Part shown: one piece after another, positions 31,743 to 39,376 of the stretch | Position numbering within the stretch: position 1 is the stretch's first letter | Layout of the letters: each line of letters begins with the position of its first letter | Assembly: GCA_944322375.1 (NCBI GenBank) | Contig: CALUOX010000014.1 | Span: 1 to 39,415, forward strand | Direction: 5' to 3' | Source of the DNA: an uncultured Alistipes sp. | GTDB lineage: Bacteria; Bacteroidota; Bacteroidia; Bacteroidales; Rikenellaceae | Length of the DNA: 39,415 bases | The notes under the pieces: model-generated | Database searches by the model: none | Seen by the model: only the letters and a program-made list of their open reading frames with translations | What the model was told of the DNA's origin: nothing | Made by a program: the position numbers and the translations under genes

Positions 31743-32900
31743 TCAATTCACCTCTTCGCCCAGTTGGATCATCCAGGCCTTTCCTCCGATGCGTGTGAAT
31801 GCCAGCCGCAGCTCGCTGCCGGCATGCGATCCCGTGCGGGTCTGGATCTCCGCAGCCGAGAGCGGAAATTCCCGCAGCAGAACCTCGACCCCCTTCCCCC
31901 GCAGCGAACGCCGCAACGTCTTGGCATTGAACGGCTCGATGGCGGTAATTGCAAAGTTGCGCCCCGGCACCCCCTCGACCGGCCGGCGGGCAAAGGCAAA
32001 GCCGTTTTCGCTCCATGCGTCGGCCTTTCCTGCCAGCGCACGCCGCACCAGACGCATCTTCTGCAACGCCACGTCGGGCAGAAAGAGATATCCGCAGGCC
32101 GCAGGCTCGAATGTCGGTTGTGCCGGTGCCGCCGTTTCGGCGGGCGGAAAGGTCACGCTGCCCATGCCGATCGCCGTTGCCGTAAGCAGGGGGCCCGTTC
32201 CGTCATCGTAGATGAGCAGTTCCTTGCATTCGCCGTGCAGCGATACCGCCTCGACATGCGCCGTCGGGAAGAGCCGCAGGGCCTCATCGACATCGAACAG
32301 CGGCGAATTCTTCAGGCAGAGCCGCCGCCCGCAACGCCGGATCAACGGTCGCAGCCGGAGGATGTCGGGCGAGCACTCTTCCAACCGCACCAGTTTGCGT
32401 CCTGCGGCACTGCGACGGTCGGGATCGGCATAGATCCAGTCGAACCGTTCGTCCGTCTCGGCGAGATACTCCTCGGCCGAGGCATGGATGACCTCGACAT
32501 TCTTGATCCCCAGCAGCTGCAGGTTGTAGGCCGTGATGTCGGCAAGCACCGCATCGCGTTCGAGTGCCACGACCCGCCGGAAGCGTCGGCTCAAAGCCAC
32601 GGTATCGACTCCCAGTCCGCAGGTGAGATCGAGCGCCGTATCGCCCTCCGGCCGTTTGTGAGCCGCGCAAAGTTCGCTCGACGCCTGTTCGAATGCCAGC
32701 GGCGGCAGGATGCAGCGTGCCGCATGGTAGGAGGGCAGTTTCGTTCGTGCCCGCCGGAGGTATTTGATCTGCGTGGCGACAACTGCCGCATGGTCGATCC
32801 GGCGGTCGAGCGCCACGTCGAGCGGATCGCGGTCGAGGTTGTCGGCGATGGCGCGGCGCACGGCATCACTGCGCAAGGTATCGAACTCTTCGCGTGTCAT
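31743..32900 (-). CDS. THUMP-like-domain SAM-dependent methyltransferase
   Basis: A 385-residue protein. The N-terminal helical region (FDTLRSDAVRRAIADNLDRD, IDHAAVVATQIKYLRRARTKLPSY) is followed by a Rossmann fold with motif I ALDLTCGLGVDTVALS, the acidic ribose contact VVALERD and the catalytic-looking WIYADPDRRS. The C-terminal about 120 residues (AACGYLFLPDVALQKMRL, RNFAITAIEPFN) match the THUMP-like domain described for Bacteroidota proteins of this size. RNA methylation is the likely role, the target unknown. It begins 10 nt after comEC, whose TAA stop lies in the -7-like box before this gene. Confidence 0.85.
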   Translation of the reverse strand: MTREEFDTLRSDAVRRAIADNLDRDPLDVALDRRIDHAAVVATQIKYLRRARTKLPSYHAARCILPPLAFEQASSELCAAHKRPEGDTALDLTCGLGVDTVALSRRFRRVVALERDAVLADITAYNLQLLGIKNVEVIHASAEEYLAETDERFDWIYADPDRRSAAGRKLVRLEECSPDILRLRPLIRRCGRRLCLKNSPLFDVDEALRLFPTAHVEAVSLHGECKELLIYDDGTGPLLTATAIGMGSVTFPPAETAAPAQPTFEPAACGYLFLPDVALQKMRLVRRALAGKADAWSENGFAFARRPVEGVPGRNFAITAIEPFNAKTLRRSLRGKGVEVLLREFPLSAAEIQTRTGSHAGSELRLAFTRIGGKAWMIQLGEEVN

Positions 32901-32905
32901 CGCGG

Positions 32906-32913
32906 CAAAGTTA
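32906..32913 (-). promoter_or_regulatory. -7-like box immediately before the THUMP-like methyltransferase
   Basis: The minus strand reads TAACTTTG, 5 nt before the ATG at 32900. Its first three bases are the TAA stop codon of comEC. A match by chance is possible because no -33 element is evident. Confidence 0.35.
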
Positions 32914-34092
32914 CCGTTTTTTCCGCCAAGGATGCCATACGATCAGGGTAAAAATCGCGAAAAAGAGATAGACCACGATCATCTGGGCCGTGGTCATGCG
33001 GTACTGGATGGCGGCGAAGGGGAGGGCGGCGAAGGCCGAGACCACTCCGTTCTGCAGCGAGAGCAGCGTTTCGAGCAGCGGCCGGATGACAATGCCGAGG
33101 GGTGGCCAGGGAATCACCACCCAAAGCAGCGAGACTCCGACCACCCCGTAGGCGAGCAGGATAACGGGAGGATTGGCAACGATTCCCGCCAGCGGAATCG
33201 TTCCGAAGGCATGGGAGACAAGCGGTGTGGTTGCGATGGATGCGACCAGACCGACAAGGATCATCCCCAGGGCGCCGTTGAGCAGGCGCCAGCGTGTACG
33301 CAGCCGCCGGTAGAGCGGCAGACCCCAGAGGAGAATCGCCGCAACCGAGAGGAACGACATCTGAAATCCGAGGTGGAAGAGGTAGGAGGGCCGCCACAGA
33401 AGCATGCAGAATGCCGCTGCGGCCAACACGTTGACACTCGTGTAGTTCGACGTTGTGGCCAGTGCCAGCTGCAACGCCGTGAACATCATGGCGGCCCGCA
33501 CGGTGCCGGGCGAGAGTCCGGCCGTGACGGCGAAGAGCCAGATGAGGAGTATCGCCAGCAGGTTGCGCAGCAGATGACCCCGATGCAGCAGCGTGAGCCA
33601 GCAGAGCAGCGCATTGGCATAGAGGAAGACCATTCCGACATGAAGACCCGATACGGCCAGTACGTGAGCCGTTCCCGTACGGTTGTAGGGCGCCCGTCGA
33701 TCGGCGGTGAGTTCCGTCCGGTCACCGACAGCCATCGCCAGCGCTATGGCTTCCGTTTCGGCGGAGAGCCCGAGCCGGCGCATGCGTTCGGCGGCCGCCT
33801 CATGCAGCGCATTGGTTTGTATCGGAGCGTAGGCCGGTTGCGGCCGCAGCAGGGGCAGCTGCATGCCGAAGAGCAGCAGCGCCGCGGCGATGTACCACTC
33901 CGCCGTGCGGTGCCGCAGGGTCGCGAAGGCCATGAGTACGGCAAGAAGAAAACCTCCGGCCAGGAAGCCGGTCGGCAGGACGACATGCCGCGACAGAATG
34001 ACGCCTCCGGCCGTGAAGAGCAGCACCCATGCCATCGGCAGCCGGCCGATCGGGGAGTCTTGCCTTCTGGAAAATCTTCTCTCCGCTTCCAT
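32911..34092 (-). CDS. ComEC/Rec2-family DNA-uptake channel, membrane domain only
   Basis: A 393-residue membrane protein with the ComEC core motifs RTGTAHVLAVSGLHVGMVFL and GLSPGTVRAAMMFTALQLA, followed by many hydrophobic helices (NVLAAAAFCMLLWRPSYLFHLGFQMSFL, read as two adjoining motifs). Classical ComEC (700 or more residues) also has an N-terminal OB domain and a C-terminal metallo-beta-lactamase domain; both are missing here, as in other short Bacteroidota forms. The start at 34092 removes an implausible Arg/Gly-rich tail and follows a -7 box by 5 nt. It carries DNA across the inner membrane in competence; competence in this organism is not established. Confidence 0.85.
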   Translation of the reverse strand: MEAERRFSRRQDSPIGRLPMAWVLLFTAGGVILSRHVVLPTGFLAGGFLLAVLMAFATLRHRTAEWYIAAALLLFGMQLPLLRPQPAYAPIQTNALHEAAAERMRRLGLSAETEAIALAMAVGDRTELTADRRAPYNRTGTAHVLAVSGLHVGMVFLYANALLCWLTLLHRGHLLRNLLAILLIWLFAVTAGLSPGTVRAAMMFTALQLALATTSNYTSVNVLAAAAFCMLLWRPSYLFHLGFQMSFLSVAAILLWGLPLYRRLRTRWRLLNGALGMILVGLVASIATTPLVSHAFGTIPLAGIVANPPVILLAYGVVGVSLLWVVIPWPPLGIVIRPLLETLLSLQNGVVSAFAALPFAAIQYRMTTAQMIVVYLFFAIFTLIVWHPWRKKR

Positions 34093-34097
34093 ACGGA

Positions 34098-34105
34098 CAA
34101 AGATA
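34098..34105 (-). promoter_or_regulatory. -7 promoter box of comEC
   Basis: The minus strand reads TATCTTTG, 5 nt before the ATG at 34092. It lies within the 23-bp gap between the phage gene and comEC, so comEC appears to have its own promoter. Confidence 0.45.
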
Positions 34106-34115
34106 GCGCAAAAAG

Positions 34116-34556
34116 TCAGAAATCGGCTCTGAAAAGGCGCCATCCTTCGGAGACCTCCTCCCGACGGGCCGCAACGCCGTTCTCTACGCGCGACATGGCC
34201 TCCACGATGCGGCACATGCACTCTCCGTCGAGCGTATCGATCGGATCGTCAGGAGCCTGTCCGGCGTCGCGTGCCACGCTCGTCAGGTAGTTGTCGGTAT
34301 GGTTTTCCGTCGGGGGAGCCCAGCGCGAGATCATGCCGCGCAGCGTGTCGATCCCATATCGTACACGGTAGGTGTGGAGCAGCACGAACATCGCCCGATA
34401 ACCCCAGGCCATTGTCCGGAACGACTTGAATGCCGGGTCGCGGCTTTCGACCTCACCCTTGTAGCGGGTCTTCGAACGACGGATGTTGCCCGGATTGCGG
34501 TTGCGCACTCCCCGCGGCAGTCCATTCATCCCATTCGTCTCATTCATCTCATTCAT
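34116..34556 (-). CDS. Phage P5-like structural or lysis protein
   Basis: A 146-residue protein. The conserved core begins GLPRGVRNRNPGNIRRSK, followed by FKSFRTMAWGYRAMFVLL, YRVRYGIDTLRGMISRWAPP and ENHTDNYLTSVA. I recognise this as the family annotated as structural protein P5 in Bacteroidota prophages. The NPGNIR opening and the tight RWAPPTEN pattern also recall peptidoglycan-active tail or lysis enzymes, and its position after a holin favours that reading. Three in-frame ATG codons lie in a 9-bp repeat at the 5' end (34556, 34547, 34529), and the true start is uncertain. It overlaps the holin gene by 8 nt. Confidence 0.75.
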   Translation of the reverse strand: MNEMNETNGMNGLPRGVRNRNPGNIRRSKTRYKGEVESRDPAFKSFRTMAWGYRAMFVLLHTYRVRYGIDTLRGMISRWAPPTENHTDNYLTSVARDAGQAPDDPIDTLDGECMCRIVEAMSRVENGVAARREEVSEGWRLFRADF

Positions 34557-34558
34557 CG
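34523..34558. repeat. 9-bp tandem repeat at the 5' end of the P5-like gene
   Basis: Four units of CATTCATCT type (34523, 34532, 34541, 34550). On the coding strand each carries ATGAATG, giving the Met-Asn-Glu-Met-Asn-Glu start. It adds several alternative start codons. Confidence 0.85.
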
Positions 34559-34974
34559 CCCACCTCCTTTCGGATCCGGTGATGGACGAAGCGTTTCATC
34601 CAACGGAAAAAGGGGGCGTCGGAGAGCGTGGCGGCATTCTCCAGAAAAGACCAGAACTCCACGCCGCAGGCGAAGCCCGTAAAGAGCTTCGCTGCGTGCA
34701 GATCCATGAAGTCGAGGATAAACCGGTCGAGCATCCATGTCATCACGATGCCGGTTGTCACGAGTGCCAGTTTGCGGACCGTGCGCCATGCTTCTGCACT
34801 TTCGAACCACCAGCGGCGGCCGGCCATGCGCGCTTCGGCGCGGCTGGCGGCTACGCCCGTGATGAAATCGGCGGCAATGAAACAAAACGCACACGATACG
34901 AGCGGCAGCACGGGCGCGAACCAGCCGGCCAATGCGGCCAGCACGCCGCTAAAAAGTCTGTACGAACTCTCCAT
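34549..34974 (-). CDS. Phage holin-family protein
   Basis: A 141-residue membrane protein from the ATG at 34974. Hydrophobic segments: LFSGVLAALAGWFAPVLPLV followed by SCAFCFIAADFITGVAAS (about 7-45), then LALVTTGIVMTWMLDRFIL (about 72-90). FIAADFITGVAA is typical of phage holin family 4/6-like proteins. It should permeabilise the inner membrane at lysis. The frame is open further upstream, but this would add a long polar stretch. It overlaps the upstream gene by 26 nt and the P5-like gene by 8 nt. Confidence 0.78.
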   Translation of the reverse strand: MESSYRLFSGVLAALAGWFAPVLPLVSCAFCFIAADFITGVAASRAEARMAGRRWWFESAEAWRTVRKLALVTTGIVMTWMLDRFILDFMDLHAAKLFTGFACGVEFWSFLENAATLSDAPFFRWMKRFVHHRIRKEVGDE

Positions 34975-35422
34975 CGATCGAGCAGCGGTTGAGAATGTTG
35001 GACATGGGATCGTAATCGGGGAACTCCCCGGCATGCTGTTCGAGGTAGTCCGAGGCACGACGCAACAGCCGTCGGGCATTTTTCAGCAACGTGCGGCGGC
35101 TGCGCTGCATGGCTTCTTCGGTGGCTGCGGTGAAGTTGTCGGAACGCAGTTGAATCGTCCCGGCCTGTCCGTGCAGGATGTCGAGCTGCGGGGCCAGGAG
35201 GTACCGCACGTAGAGCGCAAGCGGTGCCGCAAGGTACTCCTCGACGAACTCGGCGTGTGCTCCTCCCAGCAGCGCCTCGTAGAGCGCGTCGCCCGTCATC
35301 GGACGGATGTAGCTCTCCTGTGCGGCGACGATTGTCGTTTCGTCGATCGTTGAAGGGGAAATGTATTCGCCGTCGCGGAATGCCCGTTCGACGACGGTGT
35401 CGGAGTTGATGAGTGTCTGCAT
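34949..35422 (-). CDS. Head-tail connector-like phage protein (DUF6712 type)
   Basis: A 157-residue, mainly helical protein: TLINSDTVVERAFRDGEYIS, AAQESYIRPMTGDALYEALL, YLAAPLALYVRYLLAPQLDI and a final basic helix TLLKNARRLLRRASDYLEQH. This matches my memory of a DUF6712 family found beside the portal gene in Bacteroidota phages and resembles gp6-like connectors in size and fold pattern. It begins 5 nt after the portal stop. Confidence 0.6.
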   Translation of the reverse strand: MQTLINSDTVVERAFRDGEYISPSTIDETTIVAAQESYIRPMTGDALYEALLGGAHAEFVEEYLAAPLALYVRYLLAPQLDILHGQAGTIQLRSDNFTAATEEAMQRSRRTLLKNARRLLRRASDYLEQHAGEFPDYDPMSNILNRCSIDGEFVQTF

Positions 35423-35427
35423 GGCTG

Positions 35428-36651
35428 TCAGTCGATATGTGTAAGGTTGTACTTCGTGATCTCGGCAAGGTAGCGCTGTTGCGATTCATCGTTGGGATCG
35501 TAATCGAGACCGTCCGCCTTGCGGGCCTCCCAGACCTTCATGTAGAGCGGTTTGGAACGGGTCGGCGGCCGGTTGACGATCTGCAGCGATGCGGCATCGA
35601 CTCCGAGCGTCTCCTGCAGCAGCGCCCGTATGGGTTCGAGCAGTTCAGCCTGTTCGGCCAGGATGACCGTATTGAGCGCCACTTCGTATTCATGCAGAAT
35701 GCGTTCCGAATCGAATCCCGAAGCGTAATCCAGCCCGCTCAGCGAGCGGAACCACGAATGGGCCACCACGATGTCCGAAACGGCCTGATCGTGCAGTTCT
35801 TTCCAGTCGCCGTCGTTCTGCGAGGCGATGGGAATGAAGCGCGAATGGTCGTTTTCGCTCCCCTCCTTCAGCAGGAACATCACCTGCCCGGGGCGTCCCG
35901 CGAAACGCTCCTCGGCCGTACGGACGATCCGTTCGGCTTCGGCTTCGCTGTCCACCGTGCTGTCGAGCATCATTACGCCCGACAGCTGGAACGAATTGTC
36001 CAGACGCGAGATGTTCCATCGGTCGGTCTTGTAGGCGATGGCCGAGACCCCGAACCCGGCAATGTAGGGCGGTACGCCGTAGTGGGTGAACATCGGTTCG
36101 TAGTCCATGTAGTGGATCATCGTCCGCAGCGTTCCGTCGGGGAAGGTCTCAAAGAGCGGATAGAGCGGCAGGGTGCGGGCCTCGGAGAGGTGAAACGCGG
36201 CCCAGTTGTGGTGGAGCAGTACGTGCTGCGAGTCCTTGGCGATCCGGCAGCGCGAGGCGTCCTGATGGTAGAGCGACAGGAAGGTGTGTCCGGAATCGGT
36301 CACCACCTCCAGAAAGGCGTTTCCGAAGAGTGACTTGTCGTAGGCCAGTTTGTTGAGAATCTGCCGCAGCGACTCTCCGGCGCCGTTGGCGGCCGCGACG
36401 AAGCGGCTCAGCAGGTGGAGTGTCGCGTCGCAGGTCACACCCTTTCCGGAGATGTAGTCGGCCTTGTCGTTGATGATGCGGCGGTGGGTTGTCGATCGGC
36501 GCGACATGAGTGCCAGGGCCGTCGGGAAGAGATTGTCGTCGCCCCAACGCCAGTATTTGTCACTCTGGATGCTTCCGGATCCGATCGTCAGGTAGGGATC
36601 GGTGCGGTTGCTGACGCCGATCGCGGTTGTTGTTTTACTCTTTTTATTCAT
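35428..36651 (-). CDS. Phage portal protein
   Basis: A 407-residue protein with the portal pattern: KYWRWGDDNLFPTALALMSR near the start, HRRIINDKADYISGKGV, the stem-region LAYDKSLFGNAFLEVV, a central NISRLDNSFQLSGVMMLDST with a glycine-containing loop, and the long C-terminal helix region VALNTVILAEQAELLEPIRA. The portal ring forms the DNA gate of the head. Length is at the short end for portals (400-550). It overlaps the upstream gene by 8 nt. Confidence 0.8.
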   Translation of the reverse strand: MNKKSKTTTAIGVSNRTDPYLTIGSGSIQSDKYWRWGDDNLFPTALALMSRRSTTHRRIINDKADYISGKGVTCDATLHLLSRFVAAANGAGESLRQILNKLAYDKSLFGNAFLEVVTDSGHTFLSLYHQDASRCRIAKDSQHVLLHHNWAAFHLSEARTLPLYPLFETFPDGTLRTMIHYMDYEPMFTHYGVPPYIAGFGVSAIAYKTDRWNISRLDNSFQLSGVMMLDSTVDSEAEAERIVRTAEERFAGRPGQVMFLLKEGSENDHSRFIPIASQNDGDWKELHDQAVSDIVVAHSWFRSLSGLDYASGFDSERILHEYEVALNTVILAEQAELLEPIRALLQETLGVDAASLQIVNRPPTRSKPLYMKVWEARKADGLDYDPNDESQQRYLAEITKYNLTHID

Positions 36652-37111
36652 AGTCTGTCGTATCGGTTTGTGCCCGATCGGTGTCTTCGCTCGTCAGAAC
36701 GAGGATCGCCACCGGGCGATCGACGGGCTTTTCGCCCGATTCGAAGGTGAAACGTTCGAGCCGCAGGGCCTGTTCGGTTGCGAAACGTGTGGAGACCCCA
36801 ATGCGCAACCGTTCGCCGGCGGCCGTCGTAATGGCGGCGACGACGCCTTCGACGGCACAACGGTCCATCCAGCTGCGATCGAACCACTCATCCGCCTGAT
36901 GCTTGTCGAAGACCAGCGTCAGACGATGCTCCACCCGCAGCAGACCCTTTTCCGCCGTGAGCGTCTCGACGTAGGATGAGCGGTCGTCGATGAGTTCGTA
37001 GGCCGTGAACGTACTCTGCGGACCGAACTCCCGGGCCATTGCCAGCCGCACTTCGCGGATGCCGCCGACGGGTTTTCGCGGCAGTGTCGATGTTTGCGTG
37101 TTGTCATTCAT
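36644..37111 (-). CDS. Hypothetical phage protein
   Basis: A 155-residue soluble protein, not recognised. It has a basic N-terminus (STLPRKPVGGIREVRLAMA), then beta-rich segments (TFTAYELIDDRSSYVETLTA, LLRVEHRLTLVFDKHQADEWFD) and a charged C-terminus (FTFESGEKPVDRPVAILVL). It sits between capsid and portal genes and overlaps the portal gene by 8 nt, so it is probably a head-related component. No enzyme motif is visible. Confidence 0.7.
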   Translation of the reverse strand: MNDNTQTSTLPRKPVGGIREVRLAMAREFGPQSTFTAYELIDDRSSYVETLTAEKGLLRVEHRLTLVFDKHQADEWFDRSWMDRCAVEGVVAAITTAAGERLRIGVSTRFATEQALRLERFTFESGEKPVDRPVAILVLTSEDTDRAQTDTTDYE

Positions 37112-37125
37112 GTTGTTGCTGGTGT

Positions 37126-37155
37126 AAAAGGGCCGGTGTGCAGCGGCACACCGGC
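37126..37155 (-). terminator. Terminator after the capsid gene
   Basis: GCCGGTGTGC (37132-37141) pairs with GCACACCGGC (37146-37155), loop AGCG, and TTTT follows on the minus strand (37129-37126). It lies between the capsid gene and the rest of the head operon, so it should limit downstream transcription and raise the relative capsid level. Confidence 0.75.
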
Positions 37156-37171
37156 CTCCGGTCGATTTTTG

Positions 37172-38155
37172 CTATTCCTTGTAGGCGAAGGAGACGAGCT
37201 TCTCGTCGAGGATCTCGCAACCGGCCATGAAGATGGCACGCTGACGGTTCTCCATCAGGTCGGGATTGTACCACATGCGGATCTCGTTGCCGGGGAAGTC
37301 CGACGTGTTGACGGCCAGCACGAGGTTGCGACGGTCCGTGAGCATGCAGAACGATTTGGGATACTCCGTCGTCTTGAGGTAGGACGACAGGTGCAGATCC
37401 ACCAGCGGGATGCCGTGATAGGTGAGTGTCGGACGGCCCTCCGTGCGGCCGATGTAGGCGGCCTCGGTGTTTGCGAACGAATCGAGGTACTTCTCGTAGA
37501 GATTGTACAGATCCGAGGTGACGAAGAAGGCCAGCTGTCCGTCGGACTTCATGTCGGTCAGCTCTTCGGCTGCCGCGTCCCACGTGGCGTCGAAGATGTC
37601 GATGACGGTCGAGACGGTTTCCAGTTCGAGGTCGGTGAAGGTCTTTGCGGCCGTGAGCTTTGCATCGGCAATGAGCTGGAAGACCCGTTTGATGAACCCT
37701 TCGAAGGTCGAGAACTCTCCGCCGCTTTCGGGGTCGCCGATCCACATCGTGACGCGCAGACTCTCGGCAATGGCCCGTTTGAAGAGCTCCGTTTCGGCCC
37801 TTTCGAGCTCCGTGCCCGAGAGGTCGTCGAGATTGACGTCGGCGCGGTTGGTGATCAGTTCATAGACCATCGAGAAGTAGTCGGCGGCGGAGTATCCGAG
37901 TTCGGCCTTCACCTTTGTCATCGAGAGGGTCTTCTGGAGCTTGGTTGCCGGTTCTCCGCCCGTCCAGCCTGCGGAGGTGTACTGCTGGAGGATGTCGCCC
38001 GTCCGTTCCCAGACCTGTACGGTTGTCGGTACGGGCATGTTGTAGAGAACGCGCACGCCCAGTTCGAGCGCCGACTCTCCGCTCAGCATCGGGCGGAAGA
38101 AGATGGTTTCGAGATCGCGACCTGTGTAGGTCTTTGCATTTTCGAGATAAGACAT
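37172..38155 (-). CDS. Probable phage major capsid protein
   Basis: A 327-residue protein. N-terminal SYLENAKTYTGRDLETIFFR is followed by MLSGESALELGVRVLYNMPV, a long helical segment (AETELFKRAIAESLRVTMW) and IFDATWDAAAEELTDMKSD. The C-terminal part has the pattern expected for the last strands of an HK97-type capsid (GRPTLTYHGIPLVDLHLSSY, FCMLTDRRNLVLAV, EIRMWYNPDLMENRQRAIF, AGCEILDEKLVSFAYKE). Position after the protease gene and before a terminator supports the call. I could not search for homologues. Confidence 0.68.
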   Translation of the reverse strand: MSYLENAKTYTGRDLETIFFRPMLSGESALELGVRVLYNMPVPTTVQVWERTGDILQQYTSAGWTGGEPATKLQKTLSMTKVKAELGYSAADYFSMVYELITNRADVNLDDLSGTELERAETELFKRAIAESLRVTMWIGDPESGGEFSTFEGFIKRVFQLIADAKLTAAKTFTDLELETVSTVIDIFDATWDAAAEELTDMKSDGQLAFFVTSDLYNLYEKYLDSFANTEAAYIGRTEGRPTLTYHGIPLVDLHLSSYLKTTEYPKSFCMLTDRRNLVLAVNTSDFPGNEIRMWYNPDLMENRQRAIFMAGCEILDEKLVSFAYKE

Positions 38156-38443
38156 GTTTTGTTTGAATTAAAAGTTAATAATTGATGAAGCGATCCTGCG
38201 GGATTCGCGAATGAATTGGAAGATGCGTTGTGCGGGGCCGAGGACCGGCCTGAGGCGGGGATCCCGGACGGAAGAGCCGTCTCCGGCCCGGGAGGGGCAG
38301 GTCCGGGGTGTGAGGTGAATGGTCGGATCGGGTTGCCCCGGCTCTCCACGGATGATGGAATTTCCGGAAGGTACGGGTCGGGCGGAGGAGCCCGAATGAC
38401 GGTCGGGAAGCGTTGTACCGTCTCTTTTCGCAGGCTGACGAAG
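38156..38443. other. Gap between head protease and capsid genes
   Basis: About 290 bp. The part next to the capsid ATG is AT-rich (minus strand TAACTTTT near 38172-38179, one base off the -7 consensus), so a capsid promoter is possible. The rest is GC-rich and shows no good gene. Confidence 0.45.
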
Positions 38444-39376
38444 CTATTTGTTCGAGAAGCGCCGCACATCATCGGCATAGGCGCGTTCGTTGGCCGAGCG
38501 TCGGATCTCGCTGACCGACGGATCCTCGCAGGGCAGCAACTGTGTTGCCGTCACACGCTGCTGTCCCTCTGCAGCCGTCGCTGCGGCCTTCGACGTCTCG
38601 AGATCGAGATCGATGCCGTCAAGGTGCAGCAGATCGTGCCGGGTGCGCTGCGGAGTCGAGGTATTTGCCGGTGTCGGACCGTACGCATCGTCGTGCTCCT
38701 CCAGTCCCAGCGAGGCAAGCAGCCGGTTCCAGCCGTGAATCAGGTTTCTGACCATCGACTTCTCCCCGTCGTTGACGGGTGCCGTGCGGCTTTCGGCCTC
38801 GATGATCCGGTCGGCAAGACCCGCTTCGAGCGTTTCGGCCGGCGACAACCACCGGCCTTCCCCGTTGTTTTGCGCCATCAGCGCAAGAAACTCTTCGGGT
38901 GCGTGCCCCGATCTTCGGGCGTAGAGCTCCGCGAGACGTTCGTCGGTCTTGCGCAACAGCTCCGCATGAGTCTCCAATGCCGTGGCATTGCCTTCGGCGG
39001 CGCACGATGCGGTGTGGATGAGGTAGAGCGCATCGGCCGAGATCTCTCTGCACCCCTCGGCGGCTGCCTGTGCGATAAGCGTTGCGGCGGATGCGGTGTA
39101 TCCGTAACACCGTGTGGTTACGTGGGCGTTGAGTGCGGCCAGTGCCTCGTAGATGAGCAGTGCATCGTTTACGTCGCCGCCTGTCGAACGGATGTTCACC
39201 ACGATGCGTCGTGCATCGAGCGCCGCAATGCGGGCCACCGTCTCCCGGAATTTCTCGTAGGTTGCGACGCGATCGTCGGCCGTCTCGAACTGCCAGGCCT
39301 CCGGAACGCCGATCGTCCCTTCGATGTCGATGCAGCAGACATCGGCCTCGTTTCGGATTCGAATGTTTGATTTCAT
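38444..39376 (-). CDS. ClpP-like head maturation protease with C-terminal scaffold-like extension
   Basis: A 310-residue protein. Residues 1-190 form a ClpP/S14-type domain: oxyanion motif STGGDV (64-69), catalytic Ser96 in YTASAATL, His121 in YLIHT (spacing 25, as in E. coli ClpP) and the closing WLSPAETLEAGLADRI. At the third catalytic position the usual Asp is not evident; Glu173 lies one residue earlier. The C-terminal 120 residues are polar and probably disordered (SLGLEEHDDAYGPTPANTST, ATAAEGQQRV), like the scaffold fused to head proteases. It should process capsid or scaffold during head assembly. Its ATG at 39376 lies close to the right edge of the window. Confidence 0.8.
   Translation of the reverse strand: MKSNIRIRNEADVCCIDIEGTIGVPEAWQFETADDRVATYEKFRETVARIAALDARRIVVNIRSTGGDVNDALLIYEALAALNAHVTTRCYGYTASAATLIAQAAAEGCREISADALYLIHTASCAAEGNATALETHAELLRKTDERLAELYARRSGHAPEEFLALMAQNNGEGRWLSPAETLEAGLADRIIEAESRTAPVNDGEKSMVRNLIHGWNRLLASLGLEEHDDAYGPTPANTSTPQRTRHDLLHLDGIDLDLETSKAAATAAEGQQRVTATQLLPCEDPSVSEIRRSANERAYADDVRRFSNK

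Noticed and set aside
31657..32016. N-terminal extension of the S4-domain gene
   Set aside because: The extension is antisense-frame noise within the methyltransferase 3' end; S4 proteins of this kind start directly with the LDKYLW motif.
38083..38478. Minus-strand frame between head protease and capsid
   Set aside because: It overlaps both neighbours' ends, is Pro/Ser/Arg-rich without motifs and resembles GC-rich noise.
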